A stretch of DNA of 10,893 nucleotides from Thermoplasmatales archaeon (GTDB lineage: Archaea > Thermoplasmatota > E2 > UBA202 > DSCA01), in the NCBI GenBank assembly GCA_011049295.1, contig DSCA01000194.1, positions 1-10,893 on the forward strand, given 5' to 3'. Both the position numbers and the translations under genes were made by a program. The notes below the pieces were generated by a model. The model searched no databases and was not told the origin of the DNA. It was given only the letters and a program-made list of their open reading frames with translations. Shown piece after piece: positions 6,159-10,893 of this stretch. Positions within the stretch are counted from its first letter, which is position 1. Each line of letters opens with the position of its first letter.

Positions 6159-7214
6159 ATGCAGAGGGGCAAGCGCAGAAGAGGTTTTCAGGCCGTGGCC
6201 GTTGTGGCCCTCTGCCTCCTCGCCGCCATGGCATCCCCGGTATCGGTGACCTCCCCTACCTTGCAGGGGAACCCTGGAGGAAAGGATACAGGGGACATGC
6301 TGCACCCTCAGGAACCCGACGCCTCCCCGCCCACAAACAGCAGCCGCCGGTGCCACCCGGGCACCTCCCTGAGATTTCTGGTGCACGACGGACGGCTGCG
6401 CAGCTATTACCTTCACCTGCCACCCCCCGGCATCCAAAGCCAGCCCCTTCCCCTGGTCATCGCCCTGCACGCCGGCGGAAGCAACGCCGTGGACATGATG
6501 CGCACCACCAACCTCAGCGGTCTGGCCGACCGGGCCGGGTTTGCGGTGGTCTATCCCAACGGCATCACCCGGCTCAATCCCTGGTGGCGGATGTGGAACG
6601 GCGGGTACTGCTGCGGTGTGGCCTACGAAAAAAACGTGGACGACGTGGGGTTCATCCGGAGCCTCGTTGAAGAGATGAGTCAGCAGGTGGCCATCGACCC
6701 GCAGCGCATATACGTCACCGGCCATTCCAACGGAGCCATCATGGCCTATCGGCTGGCAAGCCAGCTTTCCCACCTGGTGGCAGCCGTTGCTCCGGTGGCC
6801 GGGGCCATCGGGGGCACGGCCAGCGAGGACAGCCCCCCGTACGTCATTCCTCCGCCCCGCCACCCGGTGTCGGTGATTGCCTTTCACGGCCTGCTGGACG
6901 AAAATGTTCCCTACCACGGGGGTCACGGCAACCACACCTGGGGCACGGGCACCGACCTGTCGGTCAACGACTCCATCTCCTTCTGGGTTCAGCACAACGG
7001 ATGCCGTCCCGTGCCCACCACCACGGTGAGTGAAAGCGGCAACATCGTCGTGGACACCTACAGCGGGGGGATAAACGGTACGGAGGTGGTGCTGTACACC
7101 ATCGTGAACGGCGGACACGGATGGCCCGGCTCGTCACGGGGCGACCGTCCCACCCAGGAGATATCGGCCACCCAGCTGATGTGGAATTTTTTCACAAAGC
7201 ATCCCCGGCCATAG
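6159..7214 (+). CDS. Secreted PHB-depolymerase/feruloyl-esterase-like alpha/beta hydrolase (LpqC family)
   Basis: This 351-residue protein has a basic, hydrophobic signal peptide (MQRGKRRRGF, core about 11-26), a Pro/Ser-rich linker to about residue 65, and a single alpha/beta-hydrolase domain. Family motifs appear in order: the oxyanion region LHAGGSNA (103-110), VVYPNGI (130-136), WNGGYCCG (146-153), VDDVGFIRSLVEEM, nucleophile S190 in TGHSNGA, acid D247 in FHGLLDENVPY and base H320 in NGGHGWPG. The triad is complete, so the enzyme should be an active ester hydrolase acting outside the cell. The LpqC/PHB depolymerase family splits polyhydroxybutyrate or feruloyl, acetyl and other carbohydrate esters; the substrate here is unknown. 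The adjacent C151-C152 may form a structural disulphide. The gene stands between two other secreted hydrolases and ends only 2 nt from the convergent C45 gene. Confidence 0.87.
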   Translation: MQRGKRRRGFQAVAVVALCLLAAMASPVSVTSPTLQGNPGGKDTGDMLHPQEPDASPPTNSSRRCHPGTSLRFLVHDGRLRSYYLHLPPPGIQSQPLPLVIALHAGGSNAVDMMRTTNLSGLADRAGFAVVYPNGITRLNPWWRMWNGGYCCGVAYEKNVDDVGFIRSLVEEMSQQVAIDPQRIYVTGHSNGAIMAYRLASQLSHLVAAVAPVAGAIGGTASEDSPPYVIPPPRHPVSVIAFHGLLDENVPYHGGHGNHTWGTGTDLSVNDSISFWVQHNGCRPVPTTTVSESGNIVVDTYSGGINGTEVVLYTIVNGGHGWPGSSRGDRPTQEISATQLMWNFFTKHPRP

Positions 7215-7216
7215 GG

Positions 7217-9916
7217 CTACGCCGGGGGTGCCATCCGTTTTCGATAGTACCAGTAGCCTCCGGCCACCAGCACCCCCGCCACCACCGCCCCCATTCCCAG
7301 CCACAGTGCCGAGGGGCCTCCACTGCCGCTTTCCTCCCGGGGCGGCCTCTCCACCGTCTGGGCGTCCAGGGCATAGATGGTGCCACCGGCACCCACAAAC
7401 ACGGTCTGGTTGCTCACCGCGGGCGACGACACAGGCGTGGTGACGTAGTTGTACACCGTCCGCTCCGTGGTGTGGGCCGGCGCAAATGACCAGCCCGGGT
7501 CGCCGGACGTGGTGTTAAGGGCATAGAGGTAGCCGTCGTCGGCTCCGAAAATGACGTAATCCCCGTACACCACGGGGGAGGACTGGATGGAGGAGGCACA
7601 GGTAAAGGCCCAGACCTGCTTGCCACTGTCCCTGAGAAGGGCGTAGAGCGTGTTGTCCATGGAGCCCACGTACACGTGCCGGTCGTCGAGGGCCGGGGTG
7701 GCATCGATGCCCCAGCCGGTGGACCGGCGCCAGCGCAGAGTCCCGGACCGGGCGTCCAGAGCATGCACGGTGTGATCCCAGCTTCCCACATACACATCGT
7801 CACGGTCGGCCACGGGAGCGGCGGTTATCTCGCCCCCAGTGGTATACTCCCAGACCGTCTCTCCGCTCTCGGCGCGCAGACAGTAGAGGGTGGTACCGGC
7901 GCCCACGTAAATCTTTTTGTCTACCGGCCAGGAGGGGTAGGCGGACCCGTTGAGGGACCTGGCCCATATCTCCTCGCCGTCCCGCAGGGCATAGCAGGAG
8001 AGCCGTCCGTCGGAGCTGCCGGCGATGACCCTGTCCCCGTGGACCACTGGCCTGGCTGCCACCTCCCGGTTGCTCTTCCAGAGGATGGCGCCCGTGCCGT
8101 CCAGTGCCGTCAGCCCGTCCCGGCTGCCCACCAGCAGGGTGTCCCCGGCCCAGGTGGGCTGCACCGCCTGCAGGCCGACCCGGCGCTCCCACTGCAGCGT
8201 GCCGGTATGGCGGTCGAAGGCGGCCACCGTCCCGTTGACGGATGCCATGTAGAGCATGTTGTCGCTCACCACCCCGGAGGCACTGACCTCGTTGGTATCT
8301 CCCAGGTCATATGACCACTGAAGACGGCTGCCTCCGGGAGGAATGCCCGGCTCATAGGTGAATTGCAGGGGGGCTTCGGGCTGGATGCCGTACATGAGCA
8401 CCCATCCCTGGGCGGGAACGTCCACGGCGCCCCGCAGATTGGGCTGGATGGCAGAGGTGTTCCATATCTGCCCGTGTAAGTTCCCCCAGTGGAACCACAG
8501 GCCGTTGCGGGCAATCAGCGTGCTGTCCGACACCTTGCAGTCGGTGGAGAAGTCGCTGATGGGCGGCACGGACATGATGCGCTTGACGGTCCCCACGTCC
8601 AGGTTGCCGTAGTACTGGTTCCCCAGCTCCTCGAAGGCAATATCTCGCTCCGAGGGAGTATACTGCAGCGTGTAATACTCGTATCCGGAGGTGTTCAGCA
8701 GTATGTGGGCCAGGCGGAACAGGGCACCCTTGATGCTTTCCAGGCGGAGCTGCTCCCGGCGTACGGAGGCGTCCATCTGGTTGTTGGCCGACCAGTAGAA
8801 GCCGTTGGTGGTCCGCCACACGGCGCTCTCGTAGAGGCCCAGCTCAAACCGGGCGATTTCTCCCGTTTTGGTGTCTCCAATCAGCCAGGGGGCGTTCATG
8901 ATGCCCGAGTTGTCGGTGCGCAGGGCGTCGATGACGTCGTCGATGCTGTCTCCGTACTGCAGGGCCTTTCTGGCCCTGACTGCCAGGGGCAGGGCGTCTT
9001 TCTTCCACAGCCCCTGCGGGGAGGTGGTCTCGATGAGGATGATGCCCTGCTCGTTCTGGTAGTAATCCTCGTCGCTCCATATGAGGCCGGGCGAGGTTCC
9101 CATGACGATGCGGTGGCCCTGGGAGGGAACGATGTCCAGTACCACGTTCCACCGCTGAGCGATGTAGTAGCTGTACCACCACCCCCCGCACCACACGGAT
9201 TCCGCTGCCACGATCTGCCCGTGAGTGGTGGCGTCGCCGGTGGCGATGAACCCGTCGCAGTGGTGCACCGGCGGGTCGCTGACCAGGGAAAAGATGAACT
9301 GCGTTTCCTTGTTTTCCAGCTCGGGGGCCACCCCCAGCAGGTCATGGTATAGCGTTCTGAGGGGGTGAATGCTCTTCTGGGGGTTTACCAGCATGGACAT
9401 CAGCTCGTACATCTCGTTGAGGGTGAGGATGTCCTCATAGGTGACGGGCTCCCCGTACATCTGTCCGCCCCGGGCGGCCACCGCCTCGGCGATGCCCCGT
9501 ATCTCGTTTTTGTACTCCTGCGGGTAATGCTCCCAAAAGATGTTCACCGCCCGGCTGCGGCAGAACTGCCACCAGGTGCTGGATATCTGGTCGTACCGGG
9601 GGGAACTCTGGTTGATGTGCACGAACTGCATGACGAGGGGGCAGTTGTGGATGGTGTTGCTCCACCGGTAGAGCATGTCCATGATTTCAGGATAGAGGAG
9701 GTAGCCGTGCTGGTAGCCACGCTGATAGTCGTTTCCCCGGATGTGCACGTATATCAGCCCCTGCACGTTGTACCGATATCCGCTCTGGTAGTTGACCGCG
9801 TTTTCCGAAACGTCGGGTACCGCCTCGTTGGAATACAGGGAAACGTCGGGGGGAAGAGCCGCCGTCAGTGTGGGCAGCAGAAGCAAAACGATGACAAAGG
9901 CCACTGGTCGTCGCAT
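7217..9916 (-). CDS. C45-type Ntn hydrolase fused to an eight-bladed PQQ-like propeller with C-terminal membrane anchor
   Basis: This 899-residue protein has a signal peptide (1-20). The Ntn-hydrolase part (about 45-520) carries the early motif NDYQRGYQHG (62-71) and the likely nucleophile C220 in HHCDGFIATGDAT, as in C45 acyltransferases and related phospholipase-B-like or choloylglycine hydrolases, which self-cleave before the cysteine. NGFYWSANNQMD (371-382) is a second family motif. The propeller (about 530-855) has repeated 'VYVGS.D.T.YALD..SG...W' units: seven full repeats, plus an eighth lacking its last strand. SRLQW at 530-534 can supply that strand and close the ring. A helix at about 870-890 and YRKR at the end predict an outward-facing anchored enzyme. 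ATG 9916 follows a TATA box by 26 nt; a longer 5' extension would overlap the upstream gene. The substrate is probably an amide or acyl lipid and is not known. Confidence 0.82.
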   Translation of the reverse strand: MRRPVAFVIVLLLLPTLTAALPPDVSLYSNEAVPDVSENAVNYQSGYRYNVQGLIYVHIRGNDYQRGYQHGYLLYPEIMDMLYRWSNTIHNCPLVMQFVHINQSSPRYDQISSTWWQFCRSRAVNIFWEHYPQEYKNEIRGIAEAVAARGGQMYGEPVTYEDILTLNEMYELMSMLVNPQKSIHPLRTLYHDLLGVAPELENKETQFIFSLVSDPPVHHCDGFIATGDATTHGQIVAAESVWCGGWWYSYYIAQRWNVVLDIVPSQGHRIVMGTSPGLIWSDEDYYQNEQGIILIETTSPQGLWKKDALPLAVRARKALQYGDSIDDVIDALRTDNSGIMNAPWLIGDTKTGEIARFELGLYESAVWRTTNGFYWSANNQMDASVRREQLRLESIKGALFRLAHILLNTSGYEYYTLQYTPSERDIAFEELGNQYYGNLDVGTVKRIMSVPPISDFSTDCKVSDSTLIARNGLWFHWGNLHGQIWNTSAIQPNLRGAVDVPAQGWVLMYGIQPEAPLQFTYEPGIPPGGSRLQWSYDLGDTNEVSASGVVSDNMLYMASVNGTVAAFDRHTGTLQWERRVGLQAVQPTWAGDTLLVGSRDGLTALDGTGAILWKSNREVAARPVVHGDRVIAGSSDGRLSCYALRDGEEIWARSLNGSAYPSWPVDKKIYVGAGTTLYCLRAESGETVWEYTTGGEITAAPVADRDDVYVGSWDHTVHALDARSGTLRWRRSTGWGIDATPALDDRHVYVGSMDNTLYALLRDSGKQVWAFTCASSIQSSPVVYGDYVIFGADDGYLYALNTTSGDPGWSFAPAHTTERTVYNYVTTPVSSPAVSNQTVFVGAGGTIYALDAQTVERPPREESGSGGPSALWLGMGAVVAGVLVAGGYWYYRKRMAPPA

Positions 9917-9935
9917 CAATAGTGCAACGGCAACC

Positions 9936-9947
9936 AATAAAAATAAT
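9936..9947 (-). promoter_or_regulatory. Probable TATA box of the C45-propeller gene
   Basis: On the minus strand this reads ATTATTTTTATT, in the 52-nt gap after the LOG-like gene. It is centred about 26 nt before ATG 9916, so the message would be leaderless. This supports that start over an in-frame one at 10027. Confidence 0.55.
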
Positions 9948-9968
9948 CTTCGATAGCCGTATGACGAC

Positions 9969-10418
9969 CTAGGAGATGCTGGACCGGTCTTCGGCCAGGG
10001 CGGCAAACAGCTCATCCACCGAGTCATAGGAGGGAATATCCACGTCCCAGGTGCGGAGACCGTAGAGGGGCTTGCCCATGCAGGTGGCCAGCGCTATCTC
10101 GGACAGCGTGCCGTAGCCCCCGTCGATGGCAATCACCAGGTCGCCGTTGGCCACCACCAGCGCATTCCGCAGGTGCCCCAGGCCGGTGACCACCACGTAG
10201 TCGCAGTAGGCATTGGCCTCCTGACGGCGCTCCCCTGGAATGATGCCCATGGTTGCCCCGCCCTTTTCCTTGGCCCCCCTGCAGGCGGCCTCCATGACCC
10301 CTCCCAGGCCACCGGTGACCAGCACGGCTCTCATGTCGGCCACCCGCCTCCCCACCTCCACGGCCAGCTCATAGATGGCAGGCGTGCACCGCTGCCCGCC
10401 GATGACGCTGACGTACAT
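9969..10418 (-). CDS. TIGR00725/LOG-like Rossmann-fold protein
   Basis: This 149-residue cytoplasmic protein belongs to the TIGR00725 branch of the LOG/MoCo-carrier-like superfamily. It starts with a strand and Gly pair (YVSVIGGQ), then has the phosphate-binding TGGLGGVMEAACRGA (35-49), MGIIPG (57-62), LGHLRNALVVANGD (80-93) and IAIDGGYGTLSE (97-108). The last motif is the counterpart of PGGxGTxxE in LOG phosphoribohydrolases, but it has Asp instead of Pro in front, as is usual in this branch. A nucleotide or nucleoside monophosphate is the likely ligand; true function is not established for the branch. Its ATG is one base after the nop5 stop (TAG-C-ATG), so it is almost certainly co-transcribed with nop5. 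It ends 52 nt before the C45 gene, which has its own promoter. Confidence 0.85.
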   Translation of the reverse strand: MYVSVIGGQRCTPAIYELAVEVGRRVADMRAVLVTGGLGGVMEAACRGAKEKGGATMGIIPGERRQEANAYCDYVVVTGLGHLRNALVVANGDLVIAIDGGYGTLSEIALATCMGKPLYGLRTWDVDIPSYDSVDELFAALAEDRSSIS

Positions 10419-10419
10419 G

Positions 10420-10893
10420 CTAGCCCCGTATCTCCGCCACCCTTTTTTCCAACTCCTCCTTTAGTTGTTGGGCGATGCGGCGGCCGGTGAAGGCGTCGGC
10501 CCGGGCGGCAATGGCGATTTTTCCGGCCAGGGTGCGGGCTATTTTACCCCGGTGTTTGCGGGGGGCCCTGTTCACCATTTCATGCTGAAAAATGATGCCG
10601 TGCTTGGGCGGGGGCGTTCCCTCCTTGATGTGGCGGAAGAGGGCCTTCTCGGCGCCCAGCACCTGTATGGTCCCGGAGGGCATCTCGGCCAGTTTGTCCA
10701 GCCCGCCGGCAGCCGCAATCAGACGGGCGGCAATGGTTTCCCCCACCAGGCTGCTCACGTTGGGTGCCAGCTGCTCCATGGTGTCCCGCACGTACTGCTC
10801 GATGACCTGCTGGGCTCCCTCCGCCCCCTCCACCACCGCCGCCAGATGCTTGAGGGCCGCCTCCTCCTCCACGTCCAGCGCCTCGTCTCCGCC
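10420..10893 (-). CDS. nop5: Nop5/Nop56-type C/D-box sRNP core protein, C-terminal part (cut by window edge)
   Basis: The frame enters from the right window edge and runs 157 codons to a TAG stop, so the N-terminal and coiled-coil part is missing. The Nop domain is unmistakable: LAPNVSSLVGETIAARLIAAAGG, then LAEMPSGTIQVLGAEKALFRHIKEG, PPPKHGIIFQHEMV, and a basic RAPRKHRGKIARTLAGKIAIAARAD segment before a coiled-coil-like end (QLKEELEKRVAEIRG). In archaea Nop5 bridges L7Ae-bound C/D guide RNA and fibrillarin in the complex that 2'-O-methylates rRNA and tRNA. Residues of this C-terminal domain contact L7Ae and the RNA. Fibrillarin, often next to nop5, is not downstream here; a LOG-like gene is. 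This gene is the firmest sign that the window is archaeal. Confidence 0.93.
   Translation of the reverse strand, partial: GGDEALDVEEEAALKHLAAVVEGAEGAQQVIEQYVRDTMEQLAPNVSSLVGETIAARLIAAAGGLDKLAEMPSGTIQVLGAEKALFRHIKEGTPPPKHGIIFQHEMVNRAPRKHRGKIARTLAGKIAIAARADAFTGRRIAQQLKEELEKRVAEIRG

Noticed and set aside
6045..7118. Minus-strand open frame of 357 codons opposite the esterase gene
   Set aside because: It runs antisense to an intact catalytic-triad enzyme, shows no motif, and has a composition typical of an antisense frame in high-GC DNA.
7217..8330. Reading the propeller part as a PQQ-dependent dehydrogenase
   Set aside because: The repeats are of the general PQQ-like type found in many binding or scaffold proteins. 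No dehydrogenase active-site motif is visible, and the region is fused to an Ntn hydrolase.
8489..9352. Plus-strand open frame of 287 codons inside the C45-propeller gene
   Set aside because: The opposite strand encodes the recognised hydrolase motifs; this frame's product has no recognisable fold or start signal.
9917..10027. Upstream extension of the C45-propeller gene by 37 residues
   Set aside because: It would overlap the LOG-like gene and sit upstream of the TATA box at 9936-9947. The signal peptide begins cleanly at ATG 9916.

Overview
The window is archaeal, probably from a GC-rich euryarchaeon. The best evidence is the C-terminal half of a Nop5/Nop56-type C/D-box snoRNP core protein at the right edge. 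Promoters also fit: A/T-rich TATA boxes lie about 25-36 nt upstream of first-gene start codons with almost no leader, while genes inside operons use GGAGG-like sites or ATGA overlaps. The extracellular proteins have archaeal-style anchors. A Thermoplasmatota-like protein-degrading heterotroph would fit, but the lineage is only a guess.

Layout. (1) 54-926, plus: a two-domain universal stress protein. (2) 989-3960, plus: a tightly overlapping four-gene operon. It encodes a cluster-9 (ZnuA-like) metal-binding protein, its ATPase, its ABC-3 permease, and a NikR-family ribbon-helix-helix/ACT regulator. An 8-bp perfect inverted repeat with a 14-nt spacer (948-977) overlaps the operon's TATA region and has the two-turn geometry of a NikR operator. 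(3) 3957-4163, minus: a 68-residue two-helix membrane protein, tail to tail with the regulator gene. (4) 4258-9916: three secreted hydrolases, each with its own promoter. They are a gingipain-like C25 cysteine peptidase, a PHB-depolymerase/feruloyl-esterase-like serine hydrolase, and, on the minus strand, a C45-type Ntn hydrolase fused to an eight-bladed PQQ-like propeller and a C-terminal membrane anchor. (5) 9969-10893, minus: nop5 (cut by the window edge) followed one base later by a TIGR00725/LOG-like Rossmann protein.

How they fit together. The metal operon looks self-contained: capture, import and a metal-sensing regulator that probably closes its own feedback loop through the palindrome. 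The regulator keeps His, His and Cys at three of the four NikR nickel positions. It has Asp at the fourth, plus an extra Cys pair, and it sits with a zinc-type rather than a nickel-type transporter. This is the most novel-looking system here: a NikR-fold sensor that may have been re-tuned to zinc or another metal. The hydrolase cluster looks like a cell-surface degradation locus rather than one operon.

No tRNA, rRNA, CRISPR array, insertion sequence or long repeat was seen. No gene-free stretch exceeds 100 bases; the longest is the divergent promoter region 4164-4257.
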